In this document: positions 1-7,298 of the stretch, one piece after another
Layout: the number at the start of each line of letters is the position of its first letter
How positions within the stretch are numbered: the stretch's first letter is position 1
NCBI GenBank assembly: GCA_031290375.1
Contig: JAITNR010000199.1
Location: 1-18,585 of the forward strand
Direction of reading: 5' to 3'
Origin: Prevotellaceae bacterium
GTDB taxonomy: Bacteria; Bacteroidota; Bacteroidia; Bacteroidales; Paludibacteraceae
DNA: 18,585 bases
Made by a program: the position numbers and the translations under genes
The notes under the pieces: model-generated
The model's input: only the letters and a program-made list of their open reading frames with translations
Database searches by the model: none
What the model was told of the DNA's origin: nothing

Positions 1-181
1 CTTATTTTTAGTGTCATAAATTTTTGAATGATTGATTTTGAGCGACTTAAGTATCTGTAAAATTCATATTAGGATTGAGAAAATATATTAAAAAAGCTCA
101 TTTATGCCACCCCACCCTAAAGGGCACAGGCGCCCGTAATGACGCATTGCGCTTGAACAGGTCTTGTCCGCAGGGCATTAC
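1..181. other. Gene-free left edge with degenerate palindrome
   Basis: No credible reading frame is visible in this stretch. Bases 136-141 (GTAATG) and 176-181 (CATTAC) form a 6-bp inverted repeat directly beside the stop codon of the minus-strand glycosyltransferase gene. The interior contains fragments such as GACGCATTGCG that resemble the palindrome at 2119-2153, so this may be a decayed member of the same repeat family. No T-run follows on the minus strand, so I do not call it a terminator. Confidence 0.4.
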
Positions 182-1249
182 TTAATTCTTCCATCCAAAT
201 TTCCCGAAAATCCCCAAAACAGGCACAACTGCAATATAAAACGGATAAATTATTGAAAGTAGCGGTATTAACGGTGTCAGTTTTTTTTGATCGGAAAAAA
301 TCAAAAAAGGAATTAATAAAACACTGTCTATTATTATTTTAAAGCAAAACATGGCTATAAAAATCCATTTTATGAAAGGAATAAAAACAGAGATAATCCC
401 CAGAGTAATGATTTCCAAATTGATAAGAAAAACCGTAATTGCTGCTAAAATTGTTTGCCAGTCCGTGTACGAAGGGCTTTTGGATGCCCAACGCTTGCGC
501 TGGTCAAGGAATTTGCGACAACTATCGGCAGGAAAAGTCCACGTAAAACCTTCTTTTGCTTTAAGAAACATGATTTTGCCTTTGATTTTTTTTACAAAAT
601 GAAGCAAAAACACATCATCGCCCGAAAGTTCTTCATCAAACAGGTGATTTTGTGCCTGTTGCCACACTTCACGCCTGAATGCCAGGTTTGCCCCGTTGCA
701 CATAATCGGAAAACGTGCCAAAGCCGCTCCTGCCCCAGATGCAATAAGCGAGGAAAACTCCAATGCCTGTAGTTTTTTGAACAAAACATCCGTGTTTACA
801 TATTTTACGCCTCCAATCATCAAATCAGGCTGGTTTTCGGACAAAAAATTATTCACAAGCAAAAAGTAATTTTTCGGCACAACACAATCCGCATCAATGC
901 ACAGGATATACTCATTATCAGACAGTTGTATTGCCTGCCGAAGAGCATTTTTTTTGCCTGTGCCGTTGGCTGTAATGACTTTTACGTTTGCATATTTTTC
1001 TGAAAAACTGTTCAATATGTCGAGTGTCAAGTCGTCAGATTTGTCATTGGCAAAAATAATATTCTTAATATCAGCAATTTGTGCCTCTATCGAAGATAGC
1101 AACAGGGGCAAACTTTTCTCTTCGTTTTTACAGCATACAACCAAAGAGAGCGAAACATTTTTCTTGGTTTTTCTAGGTTGAAAAGGTTTTGTTCCTAACC
1201 AGAAAAACGCACATATCAGGATAAAAATTATATAAATAAAAAAAAACAT
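182..1249 (-). CDS. Membrane-anchored family 2 glycosyltransferase
   Basis: 355 residues. It probably transfers a sugar from a nucleotide-sugar donor to a lipid or polysaccharide acceptor at the cytoplasmic membrane; the substrate cannot be read from the sequence. Residues 1-18 form an N-terminal membrane segment. The GT-A domain starts at the strand SLSLVVCCKNEE (about 33-44), carries the metal/donor-binding DAD motif at 119-121, a GDD motif at 210-212 (acceptor/catalytic-base region) and QRKRW at 250-254, the Q/RxxRW signature of processive-type GT2 enzymes. Several hydrophobic segments follow from about 265 to 350. The ATG at 1249 lies 31 bp after the comF stop, so both are probably in one transcript starting upstream of comF. 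No other polysaccharide genes flank it. Confidence 0.88.
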   Translation of the reverse strand: MFFFIYIIFILICAFFWLGTKPFQPRKTKKNVSLSLVVCCKNEEKSLPLLLSSIEAQIADIKNIIFANDKSDDLTLDILNSFSEKYANVKVITANGTGKKNALRQAIQLSDNEYILCIDADCVVPKNYFLLVNNFLSENQPDLMIGGVKYVNTDVLFKKLQALEFSSLIASGAGAALARFPIMCNGANLAFRREVWQQAQNHLFDEELSGDDVFLLHFVKKIKGKIMFLKAKEGFTWTFPADSCRKFLDQRKRWASKSPSYTDWQTILAAITVFLINLEIITLGIISVFIPFIKWIFIAMFCFKIIIDSVLLIPFLIFSDQKKLTPLIPLLSIIYPFYIAVVPVLGIFGKFGWKN

Positions 1250-1280
1250 TAATCTCTATTTTTGGGTTTTTTAACTGTCC

Positions 1281-1988
1281 TTATGCCGCTGCCAGCGCAA
1301 AAATCGACACTTTTGCGTTGCACACACTCTTTATTGCTTCAACGCAAGCGATGAGTGTTGAACCTGTTGTGAGAACATCGTCAATTAGCAAAAGATGCTT
1401 GTTTTCAAACAGTTGCGGAGTTTTTACGGCAAAAATCCCTTTTGTGTTTGTCCAACGTTCATAAGCCGACTTTTTGGTCTGAGTTGGATTTTCAATGGCA
1501 CGATAAAGGTTGTCCGTTTCAATTTCAACTGCCAGAATTTCCGCCAAACCCTGAGCAATACAAAGGCTTTGATTATAACCCCTTTCCCTCAGTTTATTCG
1601 GATGCAAAGGCACTGGAATCAGATAATCAAAGTGCCTGAAATCAGCACTTTCAGATATTTCTGCCGCTGCGTATTTGCCCATTTTAACGCCTATATTTTT
1701 GCCGTTACTGTATTTCAGTTTGTGTAAAAGTCTTTGAAAATTCGATTTTTTATTGAAAAAATAAAAAGCGGTAGCCCTTTCTATATCTGCCTTACCCCAA
1801 AAACGTTGCTCAAAGGGGTTGTTTTTTAACAGATGATACCCTGTTCGAGGTAATTTCTGTAAACAGATCAGGCAGATCACCTTTTCGCCCCTCATCAGAT
1901 TTTGTGAACAAACTTCACAGATTTCAGGGTAAAAAAGTCCGAAAATACTGTTTGCCAGCATTTTGATTTCCTTTAATTTTACTTTCAT
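1281..1988 (-). CDS. comF: ComF family phosphoribosyltransferase-like protein
   Basis: 235 residues from the ATG at 1988; the ATG at 1961 (MLANS) is an alternative. A longer frame beginning with TTG at 2021 can be excluded because it would run through the promoter -7 box at 2011-2018. The N-terminus has the family's zinc-ribbon cysteines CxxC at 24/27 and 39/42. It continues with YLIPVPLHPNKLRERGYNQS, typical of ComF, and ends with the PRPP-binding loop LLLIDDVLTTGSTL. ComF proteins are linked to DNA uptake and to recombination/replication helicases in other bacteria; the exact reaction is uncertain. It is the first gene of a two-gene minus-strand unit with the glycosyltransferase. Confidence 0.9.
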   Translation of the reverse strand: MKVKLKEIKMLANSIFGLFYPEICEVCSQNLMRGEKVICLICLQKLPRTGYHLLKNNPFEQRFWGKADIERATAFYFFNKKSNFQRLLHKLKYSNGKNIGVKMGKYAAAEISESADFRHFDYLIPVPLHPNKLRERGYNQSLCIAQGLAEILAVEIETDNLYRAIENPTQTKKSAYERWTNTKGIFAVKTPQLFENKHLLLIDDVLTTGSTLIACVEAIKSVCNAKVSIFALAAA

Positions 1989-2010
1989 GTTAATCCGCCA
2001 AAACTTTCCG

Positions 2011-2018
2011 CAAAGGTA
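2011..2018 (-). promoter_or_regulatory. Bacteroidota -7 promoter element for comF
   Basis: The reverse strand reads TACCTTTG, an exact match to the TAnnTTTG element. It lies 23 bp upstream of the ATG at 1988. No TTTG box is present at the usual 19-20 bp spacing; the nearest is 26 bp away. Confidence 0.6.
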
Positions 2019-2118
2019 CAATTAATTTATGATTTTGCTGTGCGCAAAGTAAGTAGATTTTTTTTAATTCTACAAATTTATTTATGACTGTCAGCATTAC
2101 GACCTAAAGCAACAAAAG

Positions 2119-2153
2119 TGTCGTCATTGCGGGTCAAGCCCGCAATGACGACA
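2119..2153. repeat. REP-like perfect palindrome (15-bp arms, 5-bp loop)
   Basis: Left arm TGTCGTCATTGCGGG (2119-2133), loop TCAAG, right arm CCCGCAATGACGACA (2139-2153), with no mismatch. It sits in the divergent spacer between comF and the DUF3467 gene, upstream of the latter's promoter, so it is not a terminator of either. The core CGCAATGACG recurs at 14277-14286 and a degraded form occurs near 136-181. This suggests a dispersed intergenic repeat family of the kind mobilised by REP-associated transposases; no such transposase is seen here. Confidence 0.75.
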
Positions 2154-2214
2154 TGCTATTGGGACGTTATACGGATAATCATAATTTATTTTACCTGTAT
2201 TTTTGAAAAAAATA

Positions 2215-2246
2215 TTTGCATATATCATTTTTTGTGTATATCTTTG
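2215..2246 (+). promoter_or_regulatory. Consensus Bacteroidota promoter for the DUF3467 gene
   Basis: TTTG at 2215-2218, a 20-bp spacer, then TATCTTTG at 2239-2246. Transcription would start a few bases downstream, leaving a leader of roughly 30 nt before the ATG at 2283. Confidence 0.75.
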
Positions 2247-2282
2247 CAGCCGAGTAAAAATGAATAATCAAAAATTTTAGTT

Positions 2283-2594
2283 ATGGAACAGCCTGCAAAT
2301 GTAAATCAAAATCAATTACAGATTGATTTGTCGCCAGAGGTAGCAGAAGGAATTTATGCCAACCTTGCAATTATTTCGCATTCGATGTCGGAATTTGTTG
2401 TGGATTTTGCCCGAATGATGCCCGGTTTGCCCAAAGCAAACGTAAAGTCAAGAGTGATACTCACCCCCGAAAACGCAAAACGCCTTTTGCTCGCCCTGCA
2501 AGACAATGTGGTTAAATACGAGAGTATGCACGGCAAAATCAATCTGAACAACAATGGCGTTCCCGTGCCAATGTTCGGTGGCGGCGAGGCATAA
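2283..2594 (+). CDS. DUF3467 family protein
   Basis: 103 residues, soluble, with no signal peptide. It matches the DUF3467 family pattern: QIDLSPEVAEGIYANL near residues 14-29, then SEFVVDFARMMPG and a C-terminal part with ILTPENAKRLLLALQDN, where the protein is probably helical. The function is unknown. In many Bacteroidota such a gene lies close to rpoC or other information-processing genes. Here it stands alone upstream of infC with its own promoter, and the infC promoter begins about 55 bp after its stop. The start is the only ATG near the promoter. Confidence 0.85.
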   Translation: MEQPANVNQNQLQIDLSPEVAEGIYANLAIISHSMSEFVVDFARMMPGLPKANVKSRVILTPENAKRLLLALQDNVVKYESMHGKINLNNNGVPVPMFGGGEA

Positions 2595-2648
2595 TTGTTT
2601 TCAACAATGATTTGTAAAAATTATTTTTTTATTGTGAAAAAAAAGTTG

Positions 2649-2656
2649 TACCTTTG
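2649..2656 (+). promoter_or_regulatory. Bacteroidota -7 element for infC-rpmI-rplT
   Basis: TACCTTTG, an exact TAnnTTTG match, about 50 bp upstream of the infC start. The -33 position is a T-run (2624-2630) without a clear TTTG. Confidence 0.6.
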
Positions 2657-2697
2657 CAACCGTTTTTTTAGATAAAAATTTGTTTAACAAAACTTTT

Positions 2698-2708
2698 GGA
2701 GAATTTTG
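2698..2708 (+). promoter_or_regulatory. infC ribosome-binding site with non-ATG start
   Basis: GGAG at 2698-2701 precedes TTG at 2706 by four bases. The frame is closed by TAA at 2685-2687 and contains no ATG between there and the C-terminal domain of IF-3. The candidates are therefore ATT at 2703, TTG at 2706 and ATA at 2712. TTG-GCA-ATA reproduces the Met-Ala-Ile N-terminus I recall for related IF-3 proteins, so TTG is preferred. Confidence 0.6.
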
Positions 2709-3257
2709 GCAATAGCAAACACTTTTAATTCGAGGAGACGCCAGGAAGAGAAGTACCGCATCAACGGTGCAATAAGGAATGTTAATCGCGTTCGCCTGGT
2801 GGGAGACAATGTAGAGCAGGGCATCTACACGTTGGAGCATGCCTTGCAGGTGGCAGACGAACTTTTGTTGGATCTGGTCGAGATTTCGCCAAGTTCCGAC
2901 CCGCCTGTGTGTAAGGTCGTTGACTATAGAAAATTTCTTTATCAACAAAAAAAGAAGGAAAAAGAAACAAAGGCAAATGCGGTGAAGGTTGTTGTGAAGG
3001 AGATTAGATTTGGTCCTCAAACAGATGAGCACGACTATAATTTTAAGTTGAAACATGCCATAAATTTTATCGCGGAGGGTAATCACGTGAAAGCATCAGT
3101 TTTTTTCAGAGGGCGTGCCATTATGTTTAAAGATCAGGGCGAAGTCCTGTTAAAACGCTTTACCAACGATTTGTCGGAAATAGCAAAGGTTGATGTGGCT
3201 CCAAAATTGGAGGGTAAAAGAATGATTATCAATCTTTCACCCAAAAATAAAAAATAA
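2706..3257 (+). CDS. infC: Translation initiation factor IF-3
   Basis: 183 residues. IF-3 binds the 30S subunit, prevents premature 50S joining and checks start-codon pairing. The N-domain signature YRINGAIRNVNRVRLVGDN (about 17-35) and LDLVEISPSSDPPVCKVVDYRKFLYQQKKK (about 55-84) are followed by a lysine-rich linker. The C-domain begins at KEIRFGPQTDEHDYNFKLKHA and includes VKASVFFRGRAIMF. The start is TTG; the first in-frame ATG lies deep in the C-domain, so a non-ATG start is obligatory. Rare infC starts allow autoregulation in Escherichia coli (AUU), and the same logic may apply here. It leads the conserved infC-rpmI-rplT operon. Confidence 0.96.
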   Translation: MAIANTFNSRRRQEEKYRINGAIRNVNRVRLVGDNVEQGIYTLEHALQVADELLLDLVEISPSSDPPVCKVVDYRKFLYQQKKKEKETKANAVKVVVKEIRFGPQTDEHDYNFKLKHAINFIAEGNHVKASVFFRGRAIMFKDQGEVLLKRFTNDLSEIAKVDVAPKLEGKRMIINLSPKNKK

Positions 3258-3353
3258 AAAATATTTGCAACATCGGCAGTTATTCTGTCTACGGCTAATC
3301 ACAATTCTGTTAATATCAATAATCAATATATAATAAACTAAAGTAAAAAAAAA

Positions 3354-3551
3354 ATGCCTAAAATTAAAACTAACTCCGGTGCCAAAAAGAGGTTTGCCCT
3401 TACCGGAACAGGTAAAGTAAAACGGAAACATGCCTTCAAAAGCCATATTTTGACCAAGAAGAGCAAGAAGCAGAAACGCAATCTCACTCATACAGGCACG
3501 GTTCACAGTGCTGACGAGAATAATGTTAAAGCCCTGCTGGGACTCCGTTAA
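3354..3551 (+). CDS. rpmI: 50S ribosomal protein L35
   Basis: 65 residues, the usual length, and strongly basic. The start MPKIKTNSGAKKRFALTGTGK and the motif KSHILTKKSKKQKRNL are characteristic of bL35. It lies 96 bp after infC and 91 bp before rplT in the canonical operon order. The flanking spacers are A-rich without a recognisable promoter or terminator, so the three genes are probably co-transcribed. No L20-binding leader structure could be confirmed by eye. Confidence 0.97.
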   Translation: MPKIKTNSGAKKRFALTGTGKVKRKHAFKSHILTKKSKKQKRNLTHTGTVHSADENNVKALLGLR

Positions 3552-3642
3552 ATCAGTGTTAATCAACTTAATCAATTAACCGAATGTTCAGCAAAAAAAG
3601 TTCTAAAAAAGACGCTGACTTTCAAAAACAAAATTTTAATTT

Positions 3643-4011
3643 ATGCCACGTTCAGTAAATCACGTAGCTTCAAGAGCAAAACGTAAAAGAATTCTTAAAT
3701 TGACTCGCGGATATTTTGGTGCCCGCAAAAATGTTTGGACAATAGCCAAAAATACTTGGGAAAAGGGCTTGCAATATGCCTATCGCGACAGAAAAAACAA
3801 AAAACGCGCCTTTCGCTCACTTTGGATACAGAGAATTAACGCAACAGCAAGGGCTGAGGGGTTGTCATACTCTCAACTTATGGGGGCGTTGCACAAAGCA
3901 GATATAGAAATCAACCGCAAAGTGCTTGCAGACCTTGCGTTGAACAACCCACAGGCTTTTCTGGCTATCGTTAAACAGGCAAGAACCAACGTAAAACAGA
4001 AAAAGCAATAA
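3643..4011 (+). CDS. rplT: 50S ribosomal protein L20
   Basis: 122 residues, a few longer than most bL20 proteins because of a short lysine-rich C-terminal tail. The basic N-terminal arm MPRSVNHVASRAKRKRILK and the segment RDRKNKKRAFRSLWIQRINAxARxEGLSYSQLM are diagnostic. L20 is an early assembly protein of the 50S subunit and, in some bacteria, represses its own operon. It is the last gene of the operon and is followed 28 bp later by a rho-independent terminator. Confidence 0.97.
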   Translation: MPRSVNHVASRAKRKRILKLTRGYFGARKNVWTIAKNTWEKGLQYAYRDRKNKKRAFRSLWIQRINATARAEGLSYSQLMGALHKADIEINRKVLADLALNNPQAFLAIVKQARTNVKQKKQ

Positions 4012-4039
4012 TGTGCAATAACGTCAATGATTTTTTTAG

Positions 4040-4072
4040 AGGGAGTAAGGCTTGGTTTTGCTCCCTGTTTTT
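4040..4072 (+). terminator. Rho-independent terminator of infC-rpmI-rplT
   Basis: AGGGAG (4040-4045) pairs with CTCCCT (4061-4066), extended inward by a G-U and two A-U pairs, and is followed by G and five T residues. It lies 28 bp past the rplT stop and 20 bp before the next promoter. Confidence 0.8.
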
Positions 4073-4092
4073 GTGATTTTTTGAACATATTT

Positions 4093-4122
4093 TTTGAGGT
4101 GCTGTTATTTTTGCTAACTTTA
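4093..4122 (+). promoter_or_regulatory. Promoter of the TonB-dependent receptor gene
   Basis: TTTG at 4093-4096, an 18-bp spacer, then TAACTTTA at 4115-4122 (one mismatch to TAnnTTTG). The ATG follows 19 bp later, so the leader is very short. There is no room for a cobalamin riboswitch and no Fur box was recognised. Confidence 0.55.
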
Positions 4123-4141
4123 CGCTCATTTTTGTAGAGAA

Positions 4142-6376
4142 ATGAAATTGTTTTTGTCTTTAAGTATAATCAATATGTTTTCTTCGCCTTCGGATTCGGT
4201 GCGTGTGCTGGACGAAGTTCAAGTAGTGGCTTCAATCAAGCAGCAGGGGCTGTTCGAGCAGGTAGCTTCGGTGTCGGATTTTTCGATGAAAGAAATTGAG
4301 AACCAACGAATTGAATCGCCAAAGGAACTGTCGCTTGTTACACCGAACTTTTACCAGCCCGATTATGGCTCGAAGATGACAAGTTCGTTGTATGTCAGGG
4401 GGTTAGGAGCGCGTATTGACCAGCCCGCGATGGGGCTTTATGTGGATAATATTCCTATACTGAACAAAAACGGCTATGACTTTGATTTTTATGACATTAG
4501 ACGAATTGAAATTCTTCGGGGACCACAAGGTACTTTGTACGGACGAAATGCCGTTGGCGGTGTAATAAACATTTTCACGCTCTCACCACTGAACTACGAA
4601 GGCACGAGATTTTCAGCAAGTTACGGCAATAAAAACACTTTTGACGTGAATTTGGCGAGTTACAAAAAAATTACTGAAAAAGTGTCAATGTCTATCTCGT
4701 TAAGCCACAAACAAAGCGATGGCTTTTTTGTTAATGACTATAATGGCGAAAAAACCGATAAATTTCTTTCAGATGGAGCACGTATGAGATACATTCACCA
4801 CATCACAGACAGATTAACAGCAGATTATATACTCTGGTTCAACACCGTGAAGCAAGACGGATTCGCGTATGCCCAATATGATTTGCAAACCAATGAAATT
4901 AAGCCAGTTAATCACAATGATATTTGTACTTACGACCGCACGGCGATTACAAATGGATTGACTTTTCATTACCAAAACAACAAATTTATTGCCGAAAGTA
5001 CTACAAGTTTTCAGTATTTAAACGATAAAATGACACTTGACCAGGATTTTTTGCCGCTTTCGTATTTTACATTAACACAGTCGCAAAACGAAAAAGCAGT
5101 TACACAGGAGTTTATCGTTAAAACCAATACAAAGGCGGCATGGCAATGGATTAGCGGTTTTTTCGGTTTTTATAAACATACGAAAATGAGTGCGCCTGTT
5201 ACTTTCAAGCAAACAGGAATAGATTCACTGATACTTAAAAATGCCAATCGTGGGTTGGAATACATAAATCCCGATTTGAAAATGATTTTGCGCGAAAATG
5301 AATTTCCAATAAACAGCGATTTTACGTTGCCTAATTTCGGATTTTCATTGTATCATCAATCATCATATAAACTTGGGGCTCTGACATTTACGGCAGGTTT
5401 GCGTGCCGATTACGAACAGGCTGCCATTAGCTACAAAAATTCGGCGTTAATTCATTACCGATTGACGACAGATTTGGGCGATTGGGCTGATCAAAATTTT
5501 TATAAAACTATTGAAACTCAAATTTTTGGTAACAAAAGCCAATCGTTTTTTAACATTTTGCCAAAATTGTCGCTAATGTATCATTTTTCAAAGGGGAATA
5601 TTTACGTTTCGGCGGCAAGAGGCTATAAAACAGGCGGTTACAACACACAAATTTTTTCGGATATTCTTCAATCGCAAATGATGACAGATTTGATGAGGGA
5701 TTTGGGTGTCTATCCAACAAGCACTTCTTCCATTGCCGATGTTCCCTACAAACCTGAACACAGTTGGAATTACGAAATTGGAACAACTTTGCACCTCGCA
5801 AAGAACAGATTGACTGCCAACGGTGTTTTGTTCTTCGTAGATTGCACCAACCAGCAACTGACAGTGTTTCCTGCGGGAAAAAACACGGGACGAAAAATGT
5901 CGAATGCAGGGCATACTCGCAGTTGCGGGGCAGAAATTTCGCTCAACTATACGGACAAAAAATACAGATTTTCAGCAAATTATGGGTACACCAATGCAAA
6001 ATTTTTGCAGTTTAGTGACGGCAACAACAATTTCGCAGGAAAAACAATTCCATACGCGCCGCAAAATACCGTTTCTTTCGTAGGTGAATACAATATTTTG
6101 ATAAAAAAGCCGTTTCTACACCGTATACTTTTGCAAGCAAACTGGCAAGGTGCAGGCAAAATTTTTTGGAACGAAAACAACACGCTTTCGCAGCCATTTT
6201 ATGGACTTTTGGGGGCACAAATTTCACTTGTAAAAGGGAATGCCGCAATAAGTTTTTGGGGCAAAAACTTAACGAATAAAAACTATAATACATTCTATTT
6301 CAAGTCAATAGACAATAGTTTTATGCAAAAAGGAAAGCCACTGCAAGCGGGCATAAGTGTAAAGTGCGATTTTTAA
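4142..6376 (+). CDS. TonB-dependent outer-membrane receptor
   Basis: 744 residues. It probably imports a substrate across the outer membrane using TonB-ExbBD energy; the ligand is unknown. A short hydrophobic leader occupies residues 1-20. A TonB-box-like LDEVQVVAS at about 23-31 leads into the plug domain, whose signatures include SLYVRGLGARIDQPAMGLYVD, RRIEILRGPQGTLYGRNAVGGVINI and a following beta-rich barrel. The C-terminus ends in Phe (VKCDF), as expected for an outer-membrane barrel. It lacks the N-terminal carboxypeptidase-regulatory-like domain of SusC-type receptors and no susD neighbour is present, so a siderophore, metal or small-nutrient receptor is more likely than a glycan receptor. 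The next gene encodes a small lipoprotein. Confidence 0.93.
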   Translation: MKLFLSLSIINMFSSPSDSVRVLDEVQVVASIKQQGLFEQVASVSDFSMKEIENQRIESPKELSLVTPNFYQPDYGSKMTSSLYVRGLGARIDQPAMGLYVDNIPILNKNGYDFDFYDIRRIEILRGPQGTLYGRNAVGGVINIFTLSPLNYEGTRFSASYGNKNTFDVNLASYKKITEKVSMSISLSHKQSDGFFVNDYNGEKTDKFLSDGARMRYIHHITDRLTADYILWFNTVKQDGFAYAQYDLQTNEIKPVNHNDICTYDRTAITNGLTFHYQNNKFIAESTTSFQYLNDKMTLDQDFLPLSYFTLTQSQNEKAVTQEFIVKTNTKAAWQWISGFFGFYKHTKMSAPVTFKQTGIDSLILKNANRGLEYINPDLKMILRENEFPINSDFTLPNFGFSLYHQSSYKLGALTFTAGLRADYEQAAISYKNSALIHYRLTTDLGDWADQNFYKTIETQIFGNKSQSFFNILPKLSLMYHFSKGNIYVSAARGYKTGGYNTQIFSDILQSQMMTDLMRDLGVYPTSTSSIADVPYKPEHSWNYEIGTTLHLAKNRLTANGVLFFVDCTNQQLTVFPAGKNTGRKMSNAGHTRSCGAEISLNYTDKKYRFSANYGYTNAKFLQFSDGNNNFAGKTIPYAPQNTVSFVGEYNILIKKPFLHRILLQANWQGAGKIFWNENNTLSQPFYGLLGAQISLVKGNAAISFWGKNLTNKNYNTFYFKSIDNSFMQKGKPLQAGISVKCDF

Positions 6377-6511
6377 TTGGCGTTGAGCATGTATTGCGAT
6401 AGTGATATTGAAAATAGCAATACTAATTATAAGTTTTGAAGAATAATTGATAAAAAAATATAAACACATAAAATTTTAACTAATAAATAATCATAATAAT
6501 CAAAGAAAAAA

Positions 6512-7003
6512 ATGAGAAAAATTAATTTTTTAGCAATTTTAGTTTTAGCAAGCTCGGTTACATGTGTTTCGTGTAAAAAAGACAAACCAATACCCGAACC
6601 CGAAAAACCTACAGTTGTGGGTAAAATTTATGTTGGAACAGCAACCTTGACAATGGATCAAAGCCCAACATCGTTGGAAAACATTGAAACAGAGATAATT
6701 GAGACCAATTATCCCGATACTGTTCAACTGATATTAAAGGGCATTCAATTCACACCTGCCATGCCAAAAATAGACATTACCATTCCAAGTGTGTTTGCAG
6801 AAAGAGCGACCGATATTAATACACCCAACGCATACATACTTTCAGGCAACAACATTATCCCGACAGCAATGGGAGGCATACCTGCACCCGACCCCTTCAA
6901 ACCGATTAACGACTTGCAAGGTGTGGTTACCGAAACATCTCTGTCTGTTTCGATGACAGTTGGAACTTTGACACTTTCGTATGATGGCACAATAAAAGAA
7001 TAA
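6512..7003 (+). CDS. Small secreted lipoprotein, possibly calycin-like beta-barrel
   Basis: 163 residues. A lipoprotein signal peptide is visible: MRKINF, a hydrophobic stretch, then CVSC with the likely lipidated Cys at about 22, followed by a charged, proline-rich linker (KKDKPIPEPEKP). The mature part has alternating beta-strand patterns, YVGTATLTM near the start and LQGVVTETSLSVSMTVGTLTLSYDGTI at the end. This resembles the calycin-like beta-barrel lipoproteins of Bacteroidota, but I assign that family from pattern memory only. It lies 135 bp downstream of the TonB-dependent receptor on the same strand, so it may be a surface partner for that receptor. No separate promoter was recognised in the A/T-rich gap. 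Confidence 0.7.
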   Translation: MRKINFLAILVLASSVTCVSCKKDKPIPEPEKPTVVGKIYVGTATLTMDQSPTSLENIETEIIETNYPDTVQLILKGIQFTPAMPKIDITIPSVFAERATDINTPNAYILSGNNIIPTAMGGIPAPDPFKPINDLQGVVTETSLSVSMTVGTLTLSYDGTIKE

Positions 7004-7141
7004 TAGCTGCCCTGAAAATTGTGTGGAATAATCTAAAGGGCACTTCTAAAAATTAACTTACTGTAAACAAGTAAAATATGTATTGCCAAAAATAATCTCG
7101 AAAGCATTAAGACTTTGTGCAAAAAAATGCTGTTAATATTT

Positions 7142-7172
7142 TGATAATTAAATAATTATGTGTACATTTGCA
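7142..7172 (+). promoter_or_regulatory. Consensus promoter with no structural gene behind it
   Basis: TTTG at 7142-7145, a 19-bp spacer and TACATTTG at 7165-7172 exactly match the Bacteroidota promoter consensus. The only translatable element directly downstream is the 18-codon ORF at 7200. Confidence 0.65.
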
Positions 7173-7199
7173 GCATAATTTTAAACGCAAAAAAAGGAT

Positions 7200-7256
7200 A
7201 TGCAACTGTTTAACAACAACACTCAAAATGCGATTTTTCGGCGGAGTTTTTATTAG
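7200..7256 (+). CDS. 18-residue mini-ORF, leader-peptide-like
   Basis: ATG at 7200 follows an A-rich stretch ending in AGGAT and starts 28 bp after the -7 box of a consensus promoter. It encodes MQLFNNNTQNAIFRRSFY and stops at TAG (7254-7256). The C-terminal cluster of Phe, Arg and Tyr codons and a hairpin that begins on the stop codon resemble a transcription-attenuation leader for aromatic amino acid or arginine supply. No biosynthetic gene follows; the next gene, 390 bp away, has its own promoter. It may be a regulatory leader left behind after loss of its operon, a small-RNA mRNA, or chance. Confidence 0.4.
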   Translation: MQLFNNNTQNAIFRRSFY

Positions 7257-7298
7257 GACTTCGGCCCTGTATGAAAATTAATTATTAGAAGTCTCCTA
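7254..7298 (+). other. Hairpin overlapping the mini-ORF stop codon
   Basis: TAGGACTTC (7254-7262) pairs with GAAGTCTCCTA (7288-7298) as nine base pairs with a two-base bulge on the 3' side. A ribosome stalled on the final Phe/Tyr codons would cover the 5' arm. A second possible stem, TCCGT (7310-7314) with ACGGA (7338-7342), follows. No T-run directly follows the first stem, so it is not a classical terminator. Confidence 0.4.

Noticed and set aside
4012..4141. Cobalamin riboswitch or Fur site before the TonB-dependent receptor
   Set aside because: The 130-bp gap is filled by a terminator and a promoter with a leader too short for a riboswitch, and no Fur-like palindrome was recognised.
7008..7042. 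Six-base inverted repeat TGCCCT/AGGGCA after the lipoprotein gene
   Set aside because: The loop is 23 bases and no T-run follows, so it does not support a terminator call.
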